Below, one piece after another: positions 34,480-47,894 of a stretch of DNA of 64,000 nucleotides; positions within the stretch are counted from its first letter, which is position 1, and each line of letters opens with the position of its first letter. This stretch comes from Dioscorea cayenensis subsp. rotundata (lineage: Eukaryota > Streptophyta > Magnoliopsida > Dioscoreales > Dioscoreaceae), in contig NC_052489.1 in assembly GCF_009730915.1 (NCBI RefSeq), positions 30,559,916-30,623,915 of the forward strand, read 5' to 3'. The position numbers were made by a program, and so were the translations under genes. The notes under the pieces were generated by a model, which saw nothing but the letters and a program-made list of their open reading frames with translations, ran no database searches and was not told the origin of the DNA.

Positions 34480-34534
34480 CTTTTTTTTAATAAATTTGTG
34501 ATTTATCCATTTTATTAAAAAAAAAAATAATAAT
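34480..34534 (+). mobile_element. 5'-truncated retroposon tail (copy 2)
   Basis: The insert contains AATAAATTTGTGATTTATCC, then ATTTTATT and poly(A). It is flanked by TTAAGGAACAGTTGCT (34464-34479) and TTAAGGAATAGTTGCT (34535-34550), a 16-bp duplication with one mismatch. The core is shared with copy 1 at 28554-28601 while the flanks differ, so these are independent insertions of the same 3' end. Confidence 0.65.
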
Positions 34535-34955
34535 TTAAGGAATAGTTGCTTGAACAAACAAACAAAGTGAGTTATCTTCTTAAAAATTTGCAATTTTTTT
34601 TAAAGGATAGAAATTTATTTGGTGTGTGTGTGTGTTTTTTTTAGAACAAGAAATACCCAAATATTTGATTTTATTTAAAAAAATTGGTTAATTTCTATGA
34701 AAATAAGTCATTTTAAACTAATTGTTCACAGCATAGATTTACTATTACTATTACATGAAGCGATTGAGCTTCTTTCATATGACAAACAAAAAGACTAATG
34801 CAAAGTTTAAGATTCAAATAAGCCTTTTATTATTAAAATAAATATATTATTATTAATGTAGTTTTAGATAAGAACTAAATTTTGAATCAGTTAATACTAA
34901 TAAAAAATTGAAAATATTTATTTTTCACTAGCAAACATCATCTAGGATCTTATTA

Positions 34956-35348
34956 TTATTTTAAAATTACAATTTTAATGGTGGAAGGGTAGGTCAGGGA
35001 AAAATGAGGGAATATTATGACTTGGGTTGGGCAGACTCCGTGAGGAACACGAGGCGTGCATGAGGAATGCCCAACCTGATGCGGAATGAATATAGATGTT
35101 GACCCAGTAAAGACGATGTTTGACTTGGGGGGTTTCAGTTGTGAGTCACGAACTTTATGGCCTAATCCTAATAACGTTTTATTCAAGGACTTGATTAGAT
35201 TCTGCTGTACGTCTTCATGAATTGGCCTGCCAAGCTGGAGGCTATGGTATGCTGCGTGTGTGTCACTCTCGATTATAAAGTTTTGCAACCTTGTGTTTCC
35301 TTTTAGAATCGTGCCCGTCTCTTGAATCTTCCACTCCGCGGTAGGCAT
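34956..35348 (-). pseudogene. Open frame of 130 codons, possibly a LINE RNase H-like remnant
   Basis: I do not recognise this with confidence. The segment QNFIIESDTHAAYHSLQLG resembles the IESD...A..L core of the RNase H-like domain found at the end of plant LINE polyproteins and in host relatives of it. The rest has no domain, and there is no partner exon nearby. It is most likely a fragment of an old non-LTR element; an orphan host exon is possible. Confidence 0.3.
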
Positions 35349-35507
35349 TATAACAATAATAATCGGTCAGTTCTTTTTGCTGAGAAAAAACACTGGGATC
35401 AGATCAGATGGGCAAGTATTTATTGCTGTTTATATATATCCATGTGCCATTTATTTAAGTCAATTAAGGTTGGTACGAGAAAACTAGCTTTGGTTTTTGT
35501 TCTATAA

Positions 35508-36340
35508 CCTTGCAAGCAAAACCTTGTCGAGGAATCGGGAGTGAGTTGGCTGGATTTCTTCTCTCAAATGCATAATGCATCTTTATTAATATATAATAAT
35601 AATACTTTTAAAAATAAAACAAAAAAAATCGTCTAGTCACTCTAGTGGGAATCTTACGTGTTTTCTTTGGACGAATGAACGAGGAAAAAGCATATTTTAG
35701 AAAACGAAAATATAGACAGTGTTAGGATAAAAAGAGAAGGAAATAAATAAAGTTACAAAAAAAGCTAAATTAAAAATACTCTCGAACTTTCAAAAAGCCA
35801 CCCAAAAATTCATGCAAAAACCATATCATTTCAATATAATTATACCATCTTTGGACATCAAATTTCATAAATATTACTTGCTTCCAAAAATAGATAAGAA
35901 GCGCAATAGTCATCATAGTTTATACAACAATTTCATCCCAAGAAAGAACCAATTGCGGATGAAATTGTCATAAATTATGCAACAGTTTCATCCAAGGAAA
36001 GAACCAACTGCGGATTAATTCAAAATTTCATCCATCAAATTGTGGCCAGTGTGGCAAAGGTCAATAGCTGACGGCATGCAACTTATTAACAACAAAATTG
36101 ATAAAGCTAACCTCATCAAAGCAATAAATCTAAGACAACCCCATCAAAAAATCAGCAAACATAAACACAAAAGTACTAACATGATAAGGTTATGGATGTG
36201 TCTGTAACAAAAACTTGCAGTAATAGAAATATCTCCCATAAACAAACAAAACATCTGGATAAAACAACTGTCCTTCCATAAAATTTCAAACAAGCTTAAT
36301 TTTCTGGTTATGATATCTAGCAATTTTAGATCTTCGTGGC
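35508..36340. other. Spacer 3' of the ribosomal protein gene
   Basis: AT-rich. A diverged direct duplication is centred on TTTCATCC(C/A)A(A/G)GAAAGAACCAA at 35931 and 35986 (55-bp spacing). No gene seen. Confidence 0.5.
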
Positions 36341-38524
<2,184 letters not shown>

Positions 38525-38550
38525 CGTCGTCTCCTCTTCCGCTCCCGTGC

Positions 38551-38675
38551 TAGGGTTTCTCCGGAAGATGGGAATGGCGGCGAAGTCTCTCTTTTATAGT
38601 GCTCTTTCTAGGGTTTACTTCAGCACTGGCTCTATTGGGCTGGGCCAACCTGTTAATTTGTTCTGGACGGGCCCA
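38551..38675 (-). promoter_or_regulatory. RPL19 promoter: telo-boxes, TATA box and site II elements
   Basis: On the minus strand, two AAACCCTA telo-boxes (38551-38558 and 38609-38616), a TATAAAA box (38592-38598) and GGCCCA/TGGGCC site II motifs (38636-38646 and 38669-38675). This combination drives coordinated, growth-linked expression of plant ribosomal protein genes through TCP-type factors. Confidence 0.75.
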
Positions 38676-38775
38676 ATACTCGTACACATCTTGCTTTAAT
38701 TGTCTTAATTTATAAAATAATAAAATAAAATAGAGATTAGAATTTCTTCCCAAAAAATAGCTTAAATTTTTAGAG

Positions 38776-39105
38776 AGGGTACCAAACTATAATTTTTTTT
38801 TTTTTTTTTGGATTCAAACTTCAATTTAAATTAAAAATGGTTACTTAATTTCAATTTTATTTCAAGGAGTGGTCACACGAGAGATTTTAGCCTATTTTTA
38901 ATGATATACATGTCAGAAATTCTATGTCATTATATATATGACACGTTGTCTGTTTAGCTGACAGTTCTGCATCACCTGTTGACATAGAATTTTCGAAATC
39001 ACATCATCAAAAATAAGTCAAAATCTGTCAGATAATTTTCTGTGAAACAAAATTGAAGTTGGATAATTATTTTGATAGTCTGGACCCAAAATAAAAAAGA
39101 GATTA
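38776..39105. mobile_element. Foldback MITE-like element
   Basis: The left arm (about 38776-38929) and right arm (about 38981-39105) are imperfect inverted repeats of over 100 bp. Matching blocks include AATTCTATGTC beside the loop, TATTTTTAATGAT against TATTTTTGATGAT, and ACTTCAATTT toward the outer end. The 50-bp loop contains TATATATATGACACG. There is no coding capacity. The exact ends and target duplication could not be fixed, so the superfamily is open. Confidence 0.5.
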
Positions 39106-39242
39106 AAAAATTTACTCAAAAAAAAATTAGAAACATGCATCTTGTTGAGATAATGTAGACTATATAGTTTCAACAATCTTACAAAATAAATGAATAAATA
39201 AATAAATAAAGCTAGTGATTTTCTTAAACATAAACAAACCAT

Positions 39243-40213
39243 TATTTCTTGCGTAAAAAAAAGATTCCTATATTAATATTTTTAAAATAAAACACTTCAA
39301 ATAAAGAAAACTTATTTTTTTATATAAAAGGTTGGAGATTATCATAAAAATAAGCTCATAATTATTACTTATAATAATAAGTAATAATGGTTATATTGTT
39401 TAAATAAATTATCCATTAAGATATTTGAATATGAAAATAAAAGTCTTGCCATGGTTGTTTTAATATTTGGAAGGTTCTAGCAATGTGACAAAGGTAATAT
39501 GATAGTAGCCGAGGGTGGCAAAATTAAAGTCTTTTCAAAACTAATTGTTTCATTTTTTAAAAATAAATCATGGTAAGTAATGGAATTATAATAGGTGTAT
39601 CACAACCACTTATCCCAATTTTCAAAATAGAAGGCTATAAGTTTTGAAGTATTTGTAGATGGCATTACTCAAATCTCAAGTTTTTTAGAATTAATATGGG
39701 TCTATTGATTCTGATGAAGATAATAAAATCAGGGTCAAGAAGTATAAAAGATTTTTAAAGTGTTAATGATCATTCAGCAGGTTGTCCATCTCAGTAGTAA
39801 TAGTATCAAACCATGTTTGGTTGATTTTGAAAAAAGGAATTTCAAGGTGACACAAAAGGTAATCAAGGTAAAATTGAAATCACTTTAACACGACTTTGAA
39901 ACTTTAATCATGAAAAGTGGATAATCCATTGCTAATGTTTTATACAAAATAATAGTAATAATTAGTTGTGTGTGATTCTATGGAGAAAAGATTAATGATT
40001 AAATTATTGAAAAGGTTTTAAGATGCCTGACTTCAAAATTTGGTCATGTAGCTACTGCAATAGAAGAATATAAGGATTTATTAAATTTTTTCTCTCTTTT
40101 GATAAACGAATGTGGTTATTGCAAGCATATTCGGTAAAAATTAATCTATTATTTGAAGAGCATAAAGATAAGACATTTGAAGTGAAGGAAGCAACCCCCA
40201 ATGCTAGAGAAGT
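39243..40213. other. AT-rich spacer
   Basis: No gene or clear repeat family was seen. Short open frames have no domains. Confidence 0.5.
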
Positions 40214-40216
40214 TAA

Positions 40217-41083
40217 GGGGCTGTTTGACTACCTGCAACTAGCCATAAGTAGCTGTAATGTAACTGGTTTTACATGTAAAATGCTGTTTGGTTTGCTGTG
40301 AAATCAATTTTACATGTAAAGAGTTTTGCATTTTTGTGTACTTTTACTGCATTTCAACTTACAACAAATTTTGCTGTAAGTTGAAATGCAGCAAACATTT
40401 GGGCTAAAATCACCATTTTTCACTCTCCAAATTATGCATTAAAAGAAAATGAAAACTTACATGTAATCAATTGTTAATATAATTAAACTTATACTTATTT
40501 ATATTTTATTAAATTTATTTTTTTATTTAAAATATACCAATTTGTATTTAATTTTAATAAAAAATATATATTTTTTTATATAAAATTAAAGAATTTTATA
40601 TATTTTTAATTTAATAAAATTATTATTAAGTTAATTAATTAATTAATTCACATTAGTGTTAAGAGTAGATGGGGAGAGTTAAATTAATTATTTAGAGTTA
40701 GTATTTAATTATTTAAGTTTCTTATTATTATTTGGGTTAGTTATTTGAGTTTCTGATTATTATTTTTAAATGTAATAAATACTTTATTAAATCATTTAAT
40801 TTAATTTAAAAATTAAATTAAATTAATTATTTTAGTTTAAATTATTTTTTTTAAATGCATTAAATAATTAATAATAATACATTATATTGGGGGTAATTTC
40901 ACCCTCTCTACTTACATGGTGACCATATCTTCTAACTTATATCAAACCAAACAAATTAAAAGTAATGCAACATTTTCAGTTACAACAAACCAAACAGCAG
41001 TGATGTAAATAGAAATGTAGCATTTTCACTTACACTGTAATTTCACTTACATATAATTTCACTCACAGACAACCAAACAGCCC
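40217..41083. mobile_element. PIF/Harbinger-type MITE, 867 bp
   Basis: The element starts GGGGCTGTTTG and ends CAAACAGCCC, an inverted repeat. It is flanked by TAA at 40214-40216 and 41084-41086, the TWA-type target duplication of Harbinger elements. The interior is AT-rich and non-coding, with repeated TTACATGTAAA and CAACCAAACAG-like words near both ends. It contains a perfect 17-bp stem with an 11-nt loop (40347-40363 and 40375-40391). Confidence 0.7.
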
Positions 41084-41163
41084 TAAAAGAAAATCAAGCA
41101 GAAGCCATGAAGAAGGAGGAGGTCATTAGTTCAAATCCCTCAATTGATAGTATTGTTTCCCGT

Positions 41164-41290
41164 ACTGTTCATACACTATTTACACGGGATTCTTATATTA
41201 TTTTTTACTGTTCATACATTGTTCATCCGGGGTTCTAATATTATTTTTTACTGTACATACAGTGCACACCTGGATTTCAGTACTGATCAG
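41164..41290 (+). repeat. 43-bp tandem repeat beside a SINE-like box B
   Basis: Three diverging units start at 41164, 41207 and 41250 with ACTGT(T/A)CATACA. A box-B-like GTTCAAATCCC lies just upstream (about 41130-41140). It may be the tail of a tRNA-derived SINE with internal duplication; the left end is not identifiable. Confidence 0.5.
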
Positions 41291-41938
41291 TACTGTTTAT
41301 ATTCATAAAAAATGACGCTTGTCGTTTATTATTTAAAAAAAATTAACAATTAAAGATTAAAGGCAACGGATAAGCCTAATACTAAGTATTAATGACATTA
41401 TAGATATAGTCATTATTAGTTAGAATGTCGAATTAATCTAAATAGATAATATGTAAAAAGAATTAACTTCGCTAAATATCTCTTTTATTGATGAGTTATG
41501 AATTTCATTCAACACCAAAAAGGCAAAAACTCGTTTACCACATAATTGTACATCTCAAAAAAAAAAACAAAAAAACAAAAAAAAATGAAAATAGATATCA
41601 CAGTGGTCCTAGTTCAAGAAAACTGTGTAATGTTGCACCGTAGAAGGTTGTAAAAAGTTTTTAAAAAAATTATAATTTGAAAATTAACATTTTATCTGAA
41701 TTTCACACCATTTTGTATAATAATCCAAGAAATATTCAAATCACTGTGATGATTTCATCTGCCTCGTGATAGGCACTCTGATGATGATGATGATGCAGGT
41801 CCACACGTGCGAATTAGAGCTTCTTTGGCGGTGCCGTGTTCTTGTTCCCTCCTCGCAAGAGTCACACAACGAAACAAATACAAGTCCCAAACAAAGAGAG
41901 AACGAAACGCAAACGCAAAACTCCACAAACGGAAAGCC

Positions 41939-42415
41939 ATGGAGATCTCTTCATCGGCGAGCCATGGCCTTTGCCTCTCCCGATCCCTCCTCTCCCGCCC
42001 TTCCCACGCCGCCGCCACCACCACGCTCTCCATCCTCACCGCCTCCTCCACCGTCCGATCTAATCCCTACCGCTCTGCCTCCACCCCTCGGTCCCTAACA
42101 CGCCGTAAGCGCCTGCGCTCTAGGCGGGGGTCTATGGATGGAGGCGATGAGGAGCAGGGGTTATCCGGCGATGATGGCCCTTTTGGTGGTGGCTGTAATG
42201 GCGGTGGGAGTGGTTGGGGCTTTGGAGGTGGATCTGGACGGCCGGATTGGGAGGATGAGTCGGGGTCTTCGTCGTGGTCGTCTTCATCTTCCGATCCGGC
42301 GTTTGATTTTCTCTATGAGGTGGTATGTTGGATTGCCCTCTCTAATTGCGCTCATTTTGCTTTTAGAAAAGTTGGTAGATTTCTCAAAGAGAAGGCGGTG
42401 CCCTTGATGTGCTGA
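41939..42415 (+). CDS. Uncharacterised small plastid-type membrane protein
   Basis: Single exon of 158 codons. The first 60 residues are rich in Ser, Thr, Ala and Arg and poor in acids, like a chloroplast transit peptide (MEISSSASHGLCLSRSLLSR). An acidic and Gly-rich middle follows (GGGCNGGGSGWGFGGGSGRP), then a Ser run. The DPAFDFLYEVVCWIALSNCA segment near residues 120-140 is weakly hydrophobic and could be a membrane helix. I recall similar plant-only proteins of unknown function with this conserved C-terminal end, but cannot name a gene. The ATG follows an open leader and is the first in frame. Further 3' exons by alternative splicing at GAG|GTATGT near 42319-42320 are possible. Confidence 0.65.
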   Translation: MEISSSASHGLCLSRSLLSRPSHAAATTTLSILTASSTVRSNPYRSASTPRSLTRRKRLRSRRGSMDGGDEEQGLSGDDGPFGGGCNGGGSGWGFGGGSGRPDWEDESGSSSWSSSSSDPAFDFLYEVVCWIALSNCAHFAFRKVGRFLKEKAVPLMC

Positions 42416-44637
42416 TTTAGGGATTTGATGCTCGCTTTCCCCTCCTTCTTTAGCTGTATAAATGTGATATATAAATCTGTATATAATGTCATTACTTCTC
42501 AGTTTCGCTGATGATCTGATGCTTAATATAATTCAATATTTCAGATATTTGTTCTTAATTTCAGCTGATTCCGAGAATTTTTATCTCCTTTTTATTTTTA
42601 TTTTGGTCTTCAAGTTGTTGTTCATTTACTCAATTTCATCTAACACAAATGGCTCAAAATTTTGATTTTTTTTTTACTTTCTTTTCTGTTTTTAATGCTC
42701 TTATAGTTGTTATGTATCCTCAAACCTTATGTGGTTGTTTTTCATATTGGGCACACCACACTTGAGTGCATAACCTGTCATTGATGTTACAAACTTATAA
42801 TTCTGGCATTTTTACAGAGTCTTCATGTTAATTGGCATATCCAATTCAAAGTTTGTTTGTTCTTTTTGCACCGTTTCATCATGTTTACAACCTCATTAAA
42901 GTGCCACTTATATAATACTTTTGAACTCCATTCACATAGATATACTTTTACTGGAATGCTTATCGATCTTATGTATGTCATGACCATTCTCTGTTAACCA
43001 TTCTGCTACTATTGCGCTGTGCCATCATGTGCAATTTTGGCTCAGGAGAGGCTGAAAGGTGTATACCATCAATACAACATCCGTGAAGTTTTTATCTACA
43101 TTCACACGGTTCTGCTTCTGCGGAATATATATAAGTCTCTGATCTTATGTGTCAGGTCCAAAATTACATTCAGTCTTGCTTGTTTATCTTGTAGGAGGCT
43201 ATTGTTTAATTTTAGTCATTAGTATTTTTTTTCCCCTTAAAATTCAGGATTTGAGTTTTTTAGACTATTAGATTCGTATTGATATCTTTTTACCAATTTT
43301 CTACTTTAAACATCGATTTCTGTTCTTGACTTACTAGATAAAATTCCAGCATTTGCATACAGCTTGCTCACTTCCTTTGAATACAGACATGAAATTCGTG
43401 ATGAATGAAACTGTCAACTTGTTTTAACATTTTTTGTTCCCAAGTCACATACTCAAACAACTGCTAGTTTTGCACATGATAATATAGGATGATAAAATGT
43501 CAGCTTATTGTCCTTCAAATGTTTGCTTTTTTACTCATGTGCTTTCTTCCGGATTATAATTGCTGTATCTTTGAGCATATCATGCTGTCGGAGTAATGTT
43601 TACTTATCTTCTTTTTAAGTATATATTTGTGAGATGTTTTGGAGCCATATAGTGATGATGTCCTGTGGAAGCAACAATGTTTTCTTCCCTTGGAGTACAT
43701 AATTTCCTCCATTATTATTATGTTCAAAAGAAGCGCAAAGAATGAATTATGCTTCCTTTCCTTGTTGGAAATAATTTTCTCCATCGTAATCCTCTAAAGA
43801 AGTCTATTAGTTATCAAACAACTCTATTCTACGTGGGGGATTTGGTGATTGGTTCTATAATGCACTGCACTGAATGCTTCATTCTAGTTTCAAATGGGAT
43901 TTATTTAATTGAGTTAGCCATAGCTAATGTTATGCATGTTTTCATAGGAATTTGAGCATAATTTATTCATTGATGAATGAAACCGATGTTTCCATTATCT
44001 ACATTTTGTATTCGTTGTTGCTGAGTGACAAATGAATACATTGAATAGTCTTCTGTATTTGAAAGCCATTTTTATCTGTAAGAAATATCTGGTGCTGAAT
44101 AAACTTGTAATTTCCTGCCTGGTGTCTTGAGAAATGGGAAACTCGTGGAGGGAGAATATCATTTTCCATAACATATCCGCTATTTCTAATTTTTTACAAG
44201 AGTATTTACGAGAAATTGTTCAGAAAGACTGGCACGGCACTTTCCTTCCAACTTCTTCCAAGGCACATTTAAATGCATGCGTGGGAGAAGACTGTTTGCC
44301 CACGTCATGAACAAAAATTAAATAAATGAATAATATATATATATATATATATATTTTTTTTTTTTTCAGAGAGTACTTAAAACATTAAAAACAAAAACAA
44401 ATCCAGATTTAAAATAACAACACAAGTATAATAGTAGAAGTCTTGCATTACATACACAAGCCCTTTCAGATTGAAAGGAACATTATACTTGTTTTGGTGT
44501 AATATATATATTGAAAAATACAACAAAATGTAATAAATGTTTTTAAAAATAATTGTATTATCCTTATATGATGATATCAAGCAAGAATCATCCATCTTCA
44601 AACCTCGGCCGTTGATTCATCAGCAGAAGCTACTGCG
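42416..44637. other. Two-kilobase region without a recognisable gene
   Basis: Composition is moderately T-rich on the plus strand, like intron or 3' UTR. Short frames (for example near 43019-43222) have no domains. The first part may be intron or 3' UTR of the preceding gene. A (TA)n run lies at about 44332-44353. Confidence 0.45.
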
Positions 44638-47192
44638 ATGGCTCTCAGTTCCCAAACCATCGTTAAATTCCCGCCACATATTGTTAAGCACCCTTCTTCT
44701 TCATCTCCGGCCTTCGCCACTAGTCTAACACACGTTAAGCCTCAATCCTTTCTACCGCTGCCCCGCCGGCTCTTCTTACCGTCGGCATCAGCTATCTGGG
44801 ATGCCTTAACAGGTCGTGATCCAGCCCGCGAAGCCTCTCTCGCCGTCCGCCGGGGAATGCAGCTCTTCCGCCAGGTACACTGCTCCTCCTCCCCTTTTTA
44901 TTTTTTATTTTTTATTTTTATCTGTCATGGTTAACTGAATTACATGTATTAAAGAATTAGTTATTTCACAAAATTTTATAAAAAATTAGTTATTTTAAAT
45001 AGTGTGTTAACGGTAATTTTGGGAAAAAAATACAATGTATGTTTTATGATGTTAGAAAATGACAGATAAAAAAAACATGGATTTGTAACAAATAAAAAAA
45101 AATTGGAGAAAGTATAACACACGCATGTTATTCGCATAGTTAAAAAAATTGAACATCCAGCTAATGCTTTCTTATCCATTGGGTAATAAACATGAAAATC
45201 ATAATTGAAAATTGTTGTCATCACTGTGTTTTTGTGTTATGTAGGATTTGAATTTGGAGTTTTTAAATCTCACACCATATTTTTTTAGTAGGATCAATGC
45301 TGCTAGACTATGAACTCTTTGTTTTTTTTTCATCCTTATCTAGAAAATTTTATACTGATTTATTTTTAATAAATCTGGATGGTAAAAAGGGAGACGTCTC
45401 CGGATCTTTGGCGGAGTTTGATAAAGCCATTGAGTTGGATCCACGCCAAAAGGCATGTATGTCTTCTTTTATCCAGACAATCTAGTTTTTTTAGCTCTCA
45501 AATTAAAAAAGGTTTTTTTTTTTCACATAATTTGATTTAATGTCAGTGTAATTATCTGAATTGCTGTGTTTTGTGATTATATATGTCATTATTGTTGTGG
45601 AAATTTGAAAGCACAGAAGGCCAAGCATATCTATATAGGATTTTTCATGTATAATTCTTTTCAGATCTTTGGCAGAGGGGGCTGTCTTTGTACTATCTTA
45701 ATAGGTATACATTTTGTTTTTCTGAGATAAATATCTATCTACTAAAATATCATAATTTTCAATGGATTTTTGTTAAGACAGAAAAATTGTTGTCAATGGT
45801 GATTCAGGTTTGAAGAAGGGGCAGAGCAATTTAGGTTAGATGTTGCACAGAATCCAAATGATACAGAGGAATCCATATGGTGCTTTTTATGTGAAGCTCA
45901 ATTATATGGAGTAGAAGAAGCAAGAAAGCGGTTCTTAGAGGCAAGTTTGTAATATTATGAGAACTATATCATTTCTCTAATATATGACATCAGTGTTGTA
46001 TATCGGTATTGTTCGGAGTCCATGTTATTTCTGTCGCAAACTTTTGCTTGGTTCTACAGGTTGGTCGAGATTCACGTCCTGTCATGCGTGAAGCCTATAA
46101 TTTGTTCAAAGATGGGGGTGACCCAGAGCTGGTATGTGGAGAACCACCTTATTTATATGTGAATTTTTTGTATTTGATTCTGCTGTTTTGATAAGTTGAT
46201 ATCTATGTGCATGTTCAATGTATCTGGTTTGATGTTTGTTTTATGTGCACCTGGTCATCCTATCTGAAGGTTGAAGAGTTTGCATTAACTTTCAGTTACT
46301 CTTGCATGATTTCTTTGTTTTACAACAATGTGGTGTCAAAATAAGATTTCTGATAAATGCTAGTAGCTAGAATCATGTTCACCTTTTGTATAATTTGATC
46401 GAAATTGAATAAAATCTTCATTTGATGTTTTTTTCCAGCTTGTTTCGAAGTTTCTGAGTGGCCGGGTGGATGAGTATTTCTATGCTTCTTTGTATGCTGG
46501 CCTTTATCATGAATCACAGGTTTGAAACTAATTGACAACCTGTCTTGGTATAAATATTGATTCTAGTTTGACAAATTGCATCAAAAGATTAGACTCATAA
46601 CTTACTTTTCATTATCTCCTTAATTTGTCCATCAATCAATATATATGTATATATATTGTACTATTACATATCAATACTAGTTGAAATAGAGAGTGACCAT
46701 CAGCTTAGAGTTCCCAATTTTTTTCCTTATTTGTTTGCTTGGAACTTTGGGGTTACTCTTGTGTTTTTTTAATCATGTTTACTTGAAATGAGTTTTAGTT
46801 TAGAATATGACATTAATGATCATCTATTCTGTAAATTCTTCATGCATATCTTCATGTCTCATTCTTGCATCATTTTTTTTTATCAAAGAAGCAATGTATC
46901 ACCTATTAAACCGATCAAGCATATAACATACTCTCGTCGTGCAATGACTAATATTTTTTTCTTACATTTCTGCAGAATGACATGGATGCTGCCAAACATC
47001 ATCTAATCGCTGCATGTCAATCTCCGTATGGATCGAGGTTGTGCATTTTCGACAATGTTCCTACACTAGAATTAATTCAAGTGTTTACTAACTTGCAAAA
47101 CACTACACATTACTTTTGCTTGTAGGTCTGATGATTATATGGCTTCTCTTGCAAAAGTTCACTGTCTGTGTCGAAACTGGGATCTCAAATAA
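44638..47192 (+). CDS. Plastid-type TPR-like protein
   Basis: Eight exons, 44638-44874, 45390-45456, 45665-45704, 45808-45940, 46060-46131, 46439-46519, 46976-47037 and 47126-47192, give 252 residues. The first 50 residues look like a chloroplast transit peptide. A TPR hairpin then reads GDVSGSLAEFDKAIELDPRQ, KAYLWQRGLSLYYLNRFEEG and AEQFRLDVAQNPND, followed by conserved EESIWCFLCEAQLYG, DSRPVMREAYNLFKDGG, YASLYAGLYHESQNDMDAAK and SDDYMASLAKVHCLCRNWDL. It belongs to a conserved plant TPR family without an assigned biochemical role; TPRs are protein-protein scaffolds. Intron 4 uses a GC donor (GAG|GCAAGT at 45940/45941): the nearby GT would break frame while GC keeps it. Intron 1 contains a SINE-like fragment. 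Confidence 0.88.
45243..45327 (+). repeat. SINE-like dispersed repeat, copy B
   Basis: About 70% identical over some 85 bp to 15905-15990, in the same orientation, sharing GGATT(T/C)(G/A)AATTTGG, CACACCA and CTATG(A/G)A. It lies in intron 1 of the TPR gene. Confidence 0.45.
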
Positions 47193-47894
47193 ACACCATC
47201 TTCGACACCGTATTCTCCGGCACTTGCACATTACTGTTCTTCTTCTTCGTCTTTGTATTTTTTTCTTTCTGAAGAAGTTGTAATCAAAAGTGTCATTCAG
47301 AAATCATTGACCTGTTCTATATCTAGTTATAATATTTATATTATAAAAAGCCATTTTTATTCATGTTTTTTATTTACATTCCTTGCAATCAAACACATCC
47401 TCAAATATATATAAATACAAATAAGTTAACTAAAAGCTATTCTCATGCTGGTCCCCTCAAGAAAAAGAGCAACCACCAACTTGAAGATGCGTACAGATAT
47501 AATTTACATACTAATAAGATGTTTTAATTGAATCCTTCCTTTTTCTTAATTAGCATAAAATTGGAATATTCTTTTTCGTCTTTCTAATTTTAATTTTATT
47601 CGCACCAATGATCCCTTGTCATCCTGGATCTTATTTTAGACTTTTGCACCTTCTCATTCTATTGACTAGAATACCCTTCTCCCATAATTGAAAATTTCCT
47701 TTTCAACATGTTATTTAAATTATATACAAGGGTAGAATGGTAAATTTATAAGGGCAGAGGAGGAGTAACTTTGGGTGCAGTATCCTTTAAAAAAGGCTGA
47801 GATTGTTTCATTTATATACTTCAAACAAGGAACTCCGCTGCTTTCGCTCAATATATAAACAAGAAACTCCAATCACTTTTTTTCTTCTTCTTTG
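47193..47894. other. 3' flank of the TPR gene and promoter of the phospholipase gene
   Basis: Polyadenylation-type AT-rich DNA after 47200. TTTATATACTT (47811-47821) and TATATAAAC (47852-47860) near the right end are TATA-box candidates for the phospholipase gene at 47895. No other gene is seen. Confidence 0.5.

Noticed and set aside
41611-41631. Sequence close to the complement of miR396 (GTTCAAGAAAACTGTG)
   Set aside because: Three mismatches to the perfect complement, no hairpin partner nearby, and no coding context for a GRF target.
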